A program made the translations under genes and the position numbers. Source: a virus. From it: a stretch of 64,000 nt of DNA. The notes under the pieces were generated by a model. It saw nothing but the letters and a program-made list of their open reading frames with translations, was not told where the DNA came from and made no database searches. The first letter of the stretch is position 1. Each line of letters begins with the position of its first letter. Location of the stretch: IMG/VR virus record IMGVR_UViG_3300037882_003354, positions 1-64,000 of that record. One strand, 5' to 3'. Shown here piece after piece: positions 42,369 to 49,390 of the stretch.

Positions 42369-43125
42369 CTTGTTCTGTTGTCCAAGTTATGATTTCCCAT
42401 GTGCCGTCATGATGTTCCACCAGGGCTGTGCATGATTCCACCCAGTCGCCATCATTCATGTAGGTGACGCCGTCTATTTCTTTTATTTCAGCATGGTGTA
42501 TGTGACCACAGATGACCCCATCATATCCACGCTTCTTGCAGTAGGCAGCCAGATTTTTTTCAAATCGGAATATGAAATCCACTGCCTTCTTCACACGTTG
42601 CTTGAGATACTGGCTCAGGCTCCAGTAACCAAATCCCAGGCGATGACGCAGCCAATTGAATTTGGTATTGAAACTCAGCATGAAATCGTAGGCTTTGTCG
42701 CCCAGGAACACCAGCCAGGGCGCCAGTCTGGTGATGCCATCAAATAAATCTCCGTGGGTCACCAGATAATGCTTGCCGTCCAGTCCAATATGCTCCACTT
42801 GGTTGGCTATTTCGATATTGCCAAATCCAATGTCATAGGGCATGAGCGGTCTTAAGAATTCATCGTGGTTACCGGCAATATAAATTACTCGGGTGCCGCG
42901 CTTGGAATGTCCAAGTATGCGTCGAACCACATTGGTGTGGCTTTGTTTCCATCGCCATTTGTTTTGTTGAATCTTCCAAATGTCCAGGATGTCGCCCACC
43001 AGATAAAGCGTTTCGCAGGTGTTGTGTTTGAGAAAGTTGTTGAGTTTGTCTGCTTGACAATCTCTTGTACCTAAGTGCACATCACTGATTGCTATTGTCC
43101 TATATTTTTTTTTATTTTTTGGCAT
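42328..43125 (-). CDS. LpxH-like metallophosphoesterase (UDP-2,3-diacylglucosamine hydrolase family)
   Basis: 265 residues. Metal-site motifs: ISDVHLGT (14-21), LVGDILDIW, AGNHDEF, VTHGDLFD and CGHIHHAEI. The sequence style matches the UDP-2,3-diacylglucosamine pyrophosphatase family of lipid A synthesis. Bacterial paralogues are often paired with a GT4 glycosyltransferase, as here. Probably acts on a membrane lipid sugar; exact substrate unknown. Confidence 0.87.
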   Translation of the reverse strand: MPKNKKKYRTIAISDVHLGTRDCQADKLNNFLKHNTCETLYLVGDILDIWKIQQNKWRWKQSHTNVVRRILGHSKRGTRVIYIAGNHDEFLRPLMPYDIGFGNIEIANQVEHIGLDGKHYLVTHGDLFDGITRLAPWLVFLGDKAYDFMLSFNTKFNWLRHRLGFGYWSLSQYLKQRVKKAVDFIFRFEKNLAAYCKKRGYDGVICGHIHHAEIKEIDGVTYMNDGDWVESCTALVEHHDGTWEIITWTTEQDEKKDTSNNRQST

Positions 43126-43130
43126 AAATA
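43123..43130 (+). promoter_or_regulatory. Late promoter-like box CATAAATA
   Basis: 63 bases before ATG 43193, pointing at the GIY-YIG gene. An imperfect inverted repeat GTAGTT/AACTAC follows. Confidence 0.4.
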
Positions 43131-43192
43131 AAGTTGTAGTTCGCGATACTGGAAATATCCAACTACCCTAATGCTTGAAAGGAGCAGTCAGC

Positions 43193-43879
43193 ATGAGTAT
43201 TTATAAAGAAGTTCGTTACAGGAATATTACAACTAACGGACATTATATCTATGCCTATTTAAGAGAAGACGGCACACCTTATTATATAGGTAAAGGGCAA
43301 CGATATAGAGCCTGGATGAATCATCGAGTGAATAACAAGGGTGTTCATACACCCACCGATTTATTTCGTGTAGTTATTATGGAAGAAAATCTAACCGACC
43401 TTGGAGCATCTGCTTTAGAAAGATTTTACATAAGATGGTATGGTCGTAAAGATTTAGGAACAGGAACACTACACAATAGGACCGATGGTGGTGATGGCGG
43501 TAGCAATGACTCGGAGGAAACTCGTCGCAAAAAAGCAAGGCCAGGAAAACTAAACGGAATGTATGGTAAGAAGCGTCCGCCAGAACTCATTGCCAAATTA
43601 GTTGCTGCAAGTGTTGCTAATTCAAAAGGTAAAACTTACGAAGAAATATACGGAGAAGAGCGGGCGCAGGAAATAAAACAGGCTCGTTCAGTAGCACTAC
43701 AAAAACCTAAGTCTGATGCTCACAAAGAAAAGTGTAGAGAAAACGGTATGAAGGGTGCCTTAAAGATTGGCGCCACACGTAAAGGAAAAACGGCAGAAGA
43801 AATCTACGGCCCAGAAAAAGCACGTTCTATGGTTGAAAAAAGATTAGCAACATTAGCCAAGAAAAGTACTACTAAATGA
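43193..43879 (+). CDS. GIY-YIG homing endonuclease
   Basis: 228 residues from ATG 43193 with AAAGGAG 10 bases upstream. GIY-YIG domain: [24 protein letters not shown] (catalytic Arg) and [11 protein letters not shown] (Glu). NUMOD3-like units follow ([14 protein letters not shown]). Opposite strand to its neighbours and overlapping the 3' end of the gene at 43872 by 8 bases, as expected for a mobile insertion. Confidence 0.9.
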   Translation: MSIYKEVRYRNITTNGHYIYAYLREDGTPYYIGKGQRYRAWMNHRVNNKGVHTPTDLFRVVIMEENLTDLGASALERFYIRWYGRKDLGTGTLHNRTDGGDGGSNDSEETRRKKARPGKLNGMYGKKRPPELIAKLVAASVANSKGKTYEEIYGEERAQEIKQARSVALQKPKSDAHKEKCRENGMKGALKIGATRKGKTAEEIYGPEKARSMVEKRLATLAKKSTTK

Positions 43880-44054
43880 ACCAGTTGCATGTCTTGAGTA
43901 TTTTGATGATCCTGTCTTCACTAGTGTGATGCATTCTGGCAGCCATGGTGATGAATTCAGCACCGCGCGACCTATACTCATCGTTACCCTGCTGCCAGCA
44001 TTGGTACATGTTTTTTAATTCATCCGCAGTCATGCTACAATGAGTTTTCTGCAT
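43872..44054 (-). CDS. Small hypothetical protein
   Basis: 60 residues if it starts at ATG 44054, 53 if at ATG 44033. Helical: [35 protein letters not shown]. No Shine-Dalgarno at either start; a GATAAATA box lies 5 bases before the first ATG. Confidence 0.65.
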   Translation of the reverse strand: MQKTHCSMTADELKNMYQCWQQGNDEYRSRGAEFITMAARMHHTSEDRIIKILKTCNWFI

Positions 44055-44059
44055 AGCAG

Positions 44060-44067
44060 TATTTATC
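44060..44067 (-). promoter_or_regulatory. Late promoter-like box GATAAATA
   Basis: On the minus strand it ends 5 bases before ATG 44054; a leaderless arrangement like those at 16791 and 40232. Confidence 0.45.
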
Positions 44068-44076
44068 GCTCTAGAG

Positions 44077-44108
44077 TGTATGTAATGTTACAGTTGGGTT
44101 AAATCTGT
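44077..44108. repeat. 32-base direct repeat, copy 1
   Basis: 30 of 32 bases identical to 44797-44828, exactly 720 bases away. It spans the last codons and stop of the gene at 44099. Confidence 0.85.
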
Positions 44109-44734
44109 GTCACAGTGATTACCGCACTAGGAATAGCAGGTCTCACATACGGTACAGTCTGTGCGGCGGTAAATTCAAGTTTTATGTCATCAACACGACT
44201 TAGAGCAAACTTCAGTTGAATATAGTCGTTGGCGTTGATGTTGTGAAGTAACCACGGTTTATTAAAAGTCTGATATACTGGATTAACCCCCTGTCTCAGC
44301 GAAATCTTTACAGCAGATTCTGCGATATCATTGCCATTCCTTGCCAACCAAAGAAACACATTTCTTTCAGCATTGCCGGTTATTTTTACTATCATTTCCA
44401 ACATAACCAAATAATCACCAGCAGTGTCAATGTTTAATCGAGTGGGTTGACCTGATATTACAGTGACGCCCGAATCCCCAACATGTTGCGTGACATCTGT
44501 AAACCAATCAAACTCATATATAGTATCAGCGGCCACAGCCGTGACATCTGCCATTTTGTGAAAACAACCGTGAACACCTTGAACATTGCTACCAATTGGT
44601 AGGCCGCCGGCAGTAGATCCATTAGAAATTCTTAAATTTGTTGCGGCCGGATCATAAAATATCTCGCCTGTTCGGCCCACATAAGCACCTGCGGTGCCCG
44701 ATACTGCTTTATTTACGAGTTTCCTTACAGTCAT
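44099..44734 (-). CDS. Virion decoration or fibre-tip protein
   Basis: 211 residues. N-terminal GAYVGRTGEIFYDPAATNLRISNGSTAGGLPI (read in parts) is the segment that begins many phage fibre proteins; the remainder (DYLVMLEMIVKITG, NVFLWLARNGNDI, YIQLKFAL) is jelly-roll-like, resembling C1q/TNF-type tips. AAAAGGATAG precedes the ATG. Flanked by a 32-base direct repeat, so it may be an inserted cassette. Confidence 0.75.
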   Translation of the reverse strand: MTVRKLVNKAVSGTAGAYVGRTGEIFYDPAATNLRISNGSTAGGLPIGSNVQGVHGCFHKMADVTAVAADTIYEFDWFTDVTQHVGDSGVTVISGQPTRLNIDTAGDYLVMLEMIVKITGNAERNVFLWLARNGNDIAESAVKISLRQGVNPVYQTFNKPWLLHNINANDYIQLKFALSRVDDIKLEFTAAQTVPYVRPAIPSAVITVTQI

Positions 44735-44774
44735 ATACTATCCTTTTATTCTATAATATATTTAGTCAAAAGAA

Positions 44775-44794
44775 AGGGCTACCGAAGTAGCCCT
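44775..44794 (-). terminator. Rho-independent terminator after the 52-residue gene
   Basis: AGGGCTAC-CGAA-GTAGCCCT, 8-bp stem, followed on the minus strand by TTCTTTTG. Confidence 0.8.
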
Positions 44795-44796
44795 AC

Positions 44797-44828
44797 TGTG
44801 TGTAATGTTACAGTTGCGTTAAATCTGT
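44797..44828. repeat. 32-base direct repeat, copy 2
   Basis: See 44077-44108. This copy spans the end of the small gene at 44819. Both genes end with codons for QI and a TAA inside the repeat. Confidence 0.85.
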
Positions 44829-44977
44829 ACCAAAGTCCAGTTGACTGTAAATGGCTTGCCCTTGGCTTTGCGTTTTAAGATTTTTTCAAACTCAAGTTTC
44901 TTGAGTTGAGCAATCCGGTCGGCATTGTGTTCGAGACAGGCTTGATACAGTTTTTTTATCAGTTTACGTTGTTTCAT
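44819..44977 (-). CDS. Small basic hypothetical protein, 52 residues
   Basis: ATG 44977 has AAGGGG 7 bases upstream and a late promoter box at 45005-45012. Sequence [18 protein letters not shown], then [17 protein letters not shown]: Lys-rich amphipathic helices. Promoter, ribosome-binding site and terminator all frame it. Function unknown; perhaps nucleic-acid binding. Confidence 0.75.
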   Translation of the reverse strand: MKQRKLIKKLYQACLEHNADRIAQLKKLEFEKILKRKAKGKPFTVNWTLVQI

Positions 44978-45004
44978 GATTTGCCCCTTCGCTATAGTAT
45001 AAAC

Positions 45005-45012
45005 TATTTATA
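45005..45012 (-). promoter_or_regulatory. T4-type late promoter box TATAAATA
   Basis: Exact match on the minus strand, 27 bases before ATG 44977. Confidence 0.7.
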
Positions 45013-45032
45013 TAGAAGGAGCAAATTATTCA

Positions 45033-45182
45033 TCAAACCTTGGCAGGTTCGCTGGCAACAGGTGCTGCAGGTACTGTAGGCACCTCAAAGGCTGGTGCAG
45101 GTGCGGCCTCAGGTGCCTTGCCACAAGCGACAAGAGCAGCAGCGGCGATCAGGGTGGCGATAGTAGTTACAATTGATTTCAT
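45033..45182 (-). CDS. Small lipoprotein, 49 residues
   Basis: MKSIVTTIATLIAAAALVAC: signal with lipobox LVAC (residues 17-20), then GKAPEAAPAPAFEVP, an Ala/Pro/Glu-rich tail. TGGAGAAAAC precedes the ATG at 45182. Size and composition suit an entericidin-like or outer-membrane spanin (Rz1-like) lipoprotein. Confidence 0.75.
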   Translation of the reverse strand: MKSIVTTIATLIAAAALVACGKAPEAAPAPAFEVPTVPAAPVASEPAKV

Positions 45183-45267
45183 GTTTTCTCCAGGGTTATG
45201 AAATGTCACATGTATAATGTAGCATGATGTCATGATTAATGCTAGTGTTTTTTAAAATATTTTCATC

Positions 45268-45295
45268 AAAAGAATGGGCCCCGAGGAACCCATTC
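45268..45295 (-). terminator. Rho-independent terminator of the tmRNA gene
   Basis: GAATGGG/CCCATTC stem with inner CC/GG pairs (45272-45295), followed on the minus strand by TTTT (45271-45268). Confidence 0.85.
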
Positions 45296-45592
45296 ACTAT
45301 TTCCTGTTTCTAGGGATAGTTCCCCAATGATGGTTTAAGCGGCCATCAAATATGCATCATCATTAGCTGCATTTAAAGGTTTTGCTTGATTGACAGTCAT
45401 CGCCTACTGTGTTGCCTGCTCCACTATCTCGCGCAATCGAAAACCTGGTCATCCCCATCAAAAGCACTCCCACGGTTTATCTGTCCGTTGCCAGCATACT
45501 ATGTACCTGGATGAAAATGCTTTTGGTGGAGATGGGCGGAATCGAACCGCCGTCTTGCCCGCCTTTGTTTTGCCGGAATTACAACAATTAAG
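45296..45592 (-). ncRNA. ssrA: Circularly permuted two-piece tmRNA (transfer-messenger RNA)
   Basis: tmRNA frees stalled ribosomes and tags the unfinished protein. On the minus strand the acceptor piece comes first: T-arm GGCGG-TTCGATT-CCGCC (45551-45535), CATCTCC (45534-45528), A and CCA (45526-45524). About 67 bases later the coding piece starts GGGGATGACCAGG (from 45456). GGGGATG pairs with CATCTCC over 7 bp, with G3-U70 as the one wobble, the alanine identity signal. UGUUG...UUCC of the acceptor piece can pair with GGAG...CAACA of the coding piece as helix P2. The frame ending at 45335 reads AANDDAYLMAA (E. coli: AANDENYALAA). Such permuted genes are known in alphaproteobacteria, cyanobacteria and some betaproteobacteria. 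Confidence 0.93.
45335..45370 (-). other. tmRNA tag reading frame: AANDDAYLMAA
   Basis: GCA GCT AAT GAT GAT GCA TAT TTG ATG GCC GCT TAA. The GCA at 45370 has A at -4 (UAAAU-GCA), like the E. coli resume context. An in-frame GCA at 45385 would add AKPLN in front. AAND...Y matches the SspB contact and the terminal AA fits ClpX recognition. Confidence 0.85.
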
Positions 45593-45599
45593 AATATTT

Positions 45600-45628
45600 A
45601 GTCTACACTGGTTTGCCGTCTGCGTCAA
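45600..45628 (-). promoter_or_regulatory. Probable tmRNA promoter
   Basis: On the minus strand TTGACG (45628-45623), 17 bases, TAGACT (45605-45600), inside the end of the DUF2452 gene. The predicted start near 45592 matches the 5' end needed for helix P2 of the acceptor piece. Confidence 0.55.
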
Positions 45629-46094
45629 CTTCCACCCAGGTGTAATCTCCCAACCACATGACTCGGGCAATGTACTCATATTCGTCAGGAATGAACCAAT
45701 GGTCAGGATCAGTGATCACCAGCCGAGTAATGTTTTTCCTGGAATCAAAAACCAACCAGTAGGGTCGGCCGTGGCACACCTGAAACTGGTATTCAGCAGC
45801 ATGCACCTGATCTGTGATCATCAAGCGACGCTGAATGGCCTGCGCCTGTCGTTCCAGCACCCGTACCATGTCCATGATTCTGTCATACTCTTGCTGTGCG
45901 TACATCCTGGCCACATTGAGCATGACGTCCTTCTGCTGGGTCACTGGCACCAGATCAAACTTAGGACCACCTGCTTCAGTGGGGTAGGGACTCACATTCC
46001 TGTTGAAGAACGTCACCATGGCACCGTCGATTCGGGCGTCGTAACTGGTCCGGCCCTTGGCCAGATTGGATTTTTCTTCAGGATCAGGGTTCAT
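45603..46094 (-). CDS. DUF2452 family phage protein
   Basis: 163 residues from ATG 46094. LNVARMYAQQEYDRIMDMVRVLERQAQAIQ helix (read in two parts) followed by AAEYQFQVCHGRPYWLV, and ending YEYIARVMWLGDYTW, matches DUF2452. Function unknown. The frame is open upstream as far as a TGA near 46160 and reads protein-like (GGGPSRPRESANRIEQF), but contains no usual start codon, so a longer or frameshifted form is possible. Confidence 0.8.
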   Translation of the reverse strand: MNPDPEEKSNLAKGRTSYDARIDGAMVTFFNRNVSPYPTEAGGPKFDLVPVTQQKDVMLNVARMYAQQEYDRIMDMVRVLERQAQAIQRRLMITDQVHAAEYQFQVCHGRPYWLVFDSRKNITRLVITDPDHWFIPDEYEYIARVMWLGDYTWVEVDADGKPV

Positions 46095-46209
46095 GAATTG
46101 TTCTATTCGGTTGGCGGACTCCCTGGGGCGGCTGGGTCCTCCGCCTAGACAAGTAGCCTCTCACTACCACAATTGGCTATGCCAATTTACCCCCAAAGAT
46201 CTAGTTTAT
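46095..46209 (-). other. Structured intergenic region
   Basis: 115 bases between the peptidase stop and the DUF2452 start. On the minus strand it holds TTGGC-ATA-GCCAA, GTAG...CTAC and a long GC-rich hairpin GGCGGA...TCCGCC with internal CCC/GGG pairs. No T-loop or CCA end, so not a tRNA. May be an attenuator or an mRNA stabiliser, or partly coding (see the DUF2452 entry). Confidence 0.4.
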
Positions 46210-47106
46210 TTACGCATTGGCGAGATCGTACAATCCCGCAACACCAGGGCCCTTGCAGTTTTTATCATTCATGAATGTAAACACCTGCTTCCTGTTGCCA
46301 TCTTTGTTAAAACTAATATGGTGCCAGGGGTTTTTACTTCCGGTGGTTTTATATTCTAACAAGAACTGATCGAAGGCGATGTTATCCTTGATCCATTGTG
46401 CTCTGATGAAATAATCTGCCTTGGTGGCCTTGGAATATTGAATGTCGCAAGCCATGCCCAAGGGATGTTGACTGGTACCGTTGCCCTTGCGTAATCGAAA
46501 AGAGTTAGTCATAAAGGCATCGGGATACTCTGCTTTGATGGGGTCATAACAGTTGATCACCAGTAGTCTCAAGTTGTCCACCACTGATTGAACTGTGACA
46601 CCATTTTGTATGGCCACAGTGGCCACATCGTAGGGAAATGTCACACCCGGTGCCTTGGTCACAGTTTTGACGTAATACGTGATTCCAGTTGCTTCGCTGA
46701 TATATAGTACTGTGTCATCAACTGACGTGGCCAATGTCACACTGCCTGTGGTGGTGGCAGTGGTGGTGGCTGTGGAGGCCGGAGTGGTATCCACGTTGGT
46801 GGCACTGACGGCGGCATTGTCACCTGCACTGAGGTCAGCCTGAGTTATAGTACCAGCGGCAATCAATTTCTGTTGTTGTACTTGTACCTCTGCTTCATTG
46901 GTTTCCCCGTCTAATTCAGCAGTGGCTGCATCAACTTTGTATGATGGACTGTTGATCAATGCCAATGATGCGGCCTCTGAACCCTGCGGATCGTTCCATA
47001 ATGCCACAGGCACAAAGTTAGCGTATACATTGTCACTGTGATAGACATCGCTGACGGCCGGCAATCCGCTGTTTTTTTGCGCACCACCACCTTTAATATA
47101 GGGCAT
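46210..47106 (-). CDS. Virion protein with C-terminal M15-type peptidoglycan peptidase
   Basis: 298 residues. N-terminus PYIKGGGAQKNSGLPAVSD resembles baseplate-associated phage proteins; a Thr/Ala-rich linker (residues 105-130) follows. The C-terminal domain has the M15 D-Ala-D-Ala peptidase pattern: SQHPLGMACDIQ (His, Asp) and NPWHHISF (His). It probably cuts peptidoglycan during injection. Confidence 0.78.
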   Translation of the reverse strand: MPYIKGGGAQKNSGLPAVSDVYHSDNVYANFVPVALWNDPQGSEAASLALINSPSYKVDAATAELDGETNEAEVQVQQQKLIAAGTITQADLSAGDNAAVSATNVDTTPASTATTTATTTGSVTLATSVDDTVLYISEATGITYYVKTVTKAPGVTFPYDVATVAIQNGVTVQSVVDNLRLLVINCYDPIKAEYPDAFMTNSFRLRKGNGTSQHPLGMACDIQYSKATKADYFIRAQWIKDNIAFDQFLLEYKTTGSKNPWHHISFNKDGNRKQVFTFMNDKNCKGPGVAGLYDLANA

Positions 47107-47118
47107 GTTGTTATCCTG

Positions 47119-47412
47119 TTATCTCAGGGCAATGCCTGTGGTGCCGGTCAGGTACTGATCTGCGGCTTCTTTCTTGCTTATGACCATGACGAACACATGC
47201 TCTCGCTTGAGAGAAAATGTTTCAGTGTCACCCAGGAACAACCAGGGAATCATGCCCAGTCCATTGGCGCCCATGGTCAATGCCAGGGGGCGATTGATGG
47301 TGATGGTACCATCATCTTCACTCTCGTAACGTGCAATGATTTCATCACCATTGACCAATTTCATGCTGACCACCGATCCCGGTGTAATTTGCTTTTGTAA
47401 TAACATGTTCAT
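47119..47412 (-). CDS. Sm-like beta-barrel phage protein
   Basis: 97 residues. PGSVVSMKLVNGDEIIARYE and ITINRPLALTM form an Sm/SH3-like pattern that I recall from T4-like phages; C-terminus KKEAADQYLTGTTGIAL. May form rings or bind RNA; role untested. Overlaps the next upstream gene by 4 bases. Confidence 0.75.
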   Translation of the reverse strand: MNMLLQKQITPGSVVSMKLVNGDEIIARYESEDDGTITINRPLALTMGANGLGMIPWLFLGDTETFSLKREHVFVMVISKKEAADQYLTGTTGIALR

Positions 47413-47567
47413 CCTTTGTTGTTGGCTATTCTTACTATCTCGTTTCTACGTCGACCGTTCTCTCTTTCCAAGAAATCGGTTCGTTGAATTAATTTACTGC
47501 ACAGGTCCATCAATTGCCGGACCTGTTGTTCAAGTTTTGCAATTTTTTGATCACGTGGATCAGTCAT
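47409..47567 (-). CDS. Small coiled-coil protein, 52 residues
   Basis: ATG 47567, overlapping the end of the upstream gene by 8 bases. QKIAKLEQQVRQLMDLCSKL is a clear heptad repeat. A longer frame to 47729 would lie inside the upstream gene and is not likely. Possibly a small tail or baseplate trimer component. Confidence 0.68.
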   Translation of the reverse strand: MTDPRDQKIAKLEQQVRQLMDLCSKLIQRTDFLERENGRRRNEIVRIANNKG

Positions 47568-47958
47568 GTTTCTGATCCGTGGGAATTTCGCACAGTGCTT
47601 CCAGTGTCTTGTAGTGTGCGTATGCTTTCTGCAGACTCTGGAAGTGTTCCAGTTTCTTGGGGTCGGGTACCAGGATGGCCATTCTTTTTTCCATGCTTTC
47701 CATGAAATCTCGCATGCTGCGTCCATCAATGATCACATCCCGGTCTGCGCGGATTACGCCGTAATCTTTATTGAATGAGTTCGTATCAAAATAACCGTCG
47801 TACCCCAGCCCACCTGAACCACTGGAACCACCAGTGCCCAATGTGTTGATGGTAACATGACCACCAGCACCCACTGCTCCAGTGTTGGCAGCATAATTGC
47901 TTGATGAAGTACATGCACCAGGCGGATAAAAGACGTCTGTATTAATAATGGTGTTCAT
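47560..47958 (-). CDS. Conserved T4-like phage protein
   Basis: 132 residues. Gly/Ser/Thr-rich first half (GAVGAGGHVTINTLGTGGSS) then DRDVIIDGRSMRDFMESME and AYAHYKTLEALC. I recall the second half from T4-like phages of aquatic bacteria, near structural genes. Function unknown. Confidence 0.75.
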   Translation of the reverse strand: MNTIINTDVFYPPGACTSSSNYAANTGAVGAGGHVTINTLGTGGSSGSGGLGYDGYFDTNSFNKDYGVIRADRDVIIDGRSMRDFMESMEKRMAILVPDPKKLEHFQSLQKAYAHYKTLEALCEIPTDQKHD

Positions 47959-48011
47959 GTGTATATTTTAGTTTAAAGCACATTGCCTAGTCAATTAATA
48001 ACCAAGCATTC

Positions 48012-49382
48012 CTATACTAAGAACCCCAAATTAGGTTTCGAGAATCTTCCAATGTTGGGCACGACGGTGGACAAGTCTGAGGCAGGCACGCCAAACCAGG
48101 ATGCGAGGGTGGCCGCATATTCATCCACAGAGGTGGTGGGGATCAATCGACCCTGTCCAGCGTCCTCCGGACTACCTATAGCAACTGTTGGGAAATTACC
48201 GTAGATTCTATTTCCTAGAACTGCACCACCCATAATGAAGTGATGACTACCCCATCCGTGATCTGATCCTTGACCATTGCCCTGCAGGGCACGACCAAAC
48301 TCCGATGCTGTAAAGCTGGTCACACTTTCAGATATGCCCATGGCAACGGTCGCCTGATAGAACGCTGTCATGGCGTCGGAAAGTTCCTTCATTCTGACTG
48401 CATGATCATTTACGAGATTAGCGTGTAAATCGTTACCACCCATGTTAACAAAAAATATCTGTCTCTTTTGCGACAATCCACCTCTGGCACCAATCAAACG
48501 AGCCACCATCCTCAATTGCCTACCAAGATTTGTATCAGGGAATAGTGTACTTGCGGGTACATTAGATAAAGCATTAGTAACCAAGACCTCTGTGGAAATA
48601 GCTCTGGTTGACACTTTATTCAGCTCGTTTTCTAGTAGGCTACTTCGTGGATCCGTGATAAGTTTTCTCATAGCAGGACCAATAGATGGAGCATGATATG
48701 CTCCATTTGCTAAAGCATATACTTTGATCGCACCTCCCACGGAACACTGATACTGGATGGTGTTATTTCCGATTTGCATAGTATTATTACCAGCAACGGA
48801 TATTGCAATAGACACTCCACTGCCTGGATTGAATGCACTGTTGGTTAAGTCTCCGATACGTCCCAACCATCCCGTACTGGAGGCACGGTCTGGCAAGCCA
48901 GTTTGCCAGGCGCGAGTTTGATCTGAGTGGGAGAACAGTTGAAATGGTAGATCTACGCTGCCATTTTTGTACTGTGTTTTTGTTGTTGGAACGCAAAGTG
49001 GCCCAACATTGGCAAGTACGGCGAGATTTTCCTGATCGAATACGGATTTTAGGCCGCCCATCGATCCGTTGAATGCTAGAGTAGGACCATTCCATCCAGA
49101 AGGACTGATCTGCTGGAGACCAGAGACGGGCAGGGCAAGAGCTCCTCTGCCTTTGGCGTAGAGGTCGTACTCTGCCGCGCTGACGGGGACGATGGTGTTT
49201 GACTGATCGTTGCCGCCACCGAGGTAGATGCAAACCAGAGCCTTGTAGTCGCTGGCCTGCTGTGCGCTGGCTGCACCCATGGCAAGCAGGTTGGCCGCGA
49301 ATGGCGTCCCGGCCAGAGCACTAATTTTTGAAAATTTCTGGAGGAATTGACGGCGATTGGCTGCATTGAATGTGTTTGTCAT
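48012..49382 (-). CDS. DUF1501 protein with Tat signal
   Basis: 456 residues, the length of cellular members. Twin-arginine signal: NRRQFLQKF, then SALAGTPFAANLLAMGAASA. Core blocks ALVCIYLGGGNDQSN, FSHSDQTRAWQTG, FFVNMGGNDLHANL, ASEFGRAL and GSDHGWGSHHFIMGGAV. Exported and probably folded in the cytoplasm first. Paired with the DUF1800 gene upstream (8-base gap), as in bacteria. Very different from the phage's other DUF1501 protein. Confidence 0.9.
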   Translation of the reverse strand: MTNTFNAANRRQFLQKFSKISALAGTPFAANLLAMGAASAQQASDYKALVCIYLGGGNDQSNTIVPVSAAEYDLYAKGRGALALPVSGLQQISPSGWNGPTLAFNGSMGGLKSVFDQENLAVLANVGPLCVPTTKTQYKNGSVDLPFQLFSHSDQTRAWQTGLPDRASSTGWLGRIGDLTNSAFNPGSGVSIAISVAGNNTMQIGNNTIQYQCSVGGAIKVYALANGAYHAPSIGPAMRKLITDPRSSLLENELNKVSTRAISTEVLVTNALSNVPASTLFPDTNLGRQLRMVARLIGARGGLSQKRQIFFVNMGGNDLHANLVNDHAVRMKELSDAMTAFYQATVAMGISESVTSFTASEFGRALQGNGQGSDHGWGSHHFIMGGAVLGNRIYGNFPTVAIGSPEDAGQGRLIPTTSVDEYAATLASWFGVPASDLSTVVPNIGRFSKPNLGFLV

Positions 49383-49390
49383 GGTGTCTC

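Noticed and set aside
45524-45592. Acceptor-like fragment considered as an ordinary tRNA
   Set aside because: No anticodon arm or 5' acceptor strand upstream; the matching strand lies downstream at 45456, as in permuted tmRNA.
45390-46148. Plus-strand open frame of 252 codons across the tmRNA and DUF2452 gene
   Set aside because: No ribosome-binding site or promoter, odd composition, and antisense to a well-supported RNA gene and a known protein family.
46095-46209. Hairpin cluster considered as a tRNA
   Set aside because: No T-loop consensus, anticodon arm or matching acceptor stem could be drawn.
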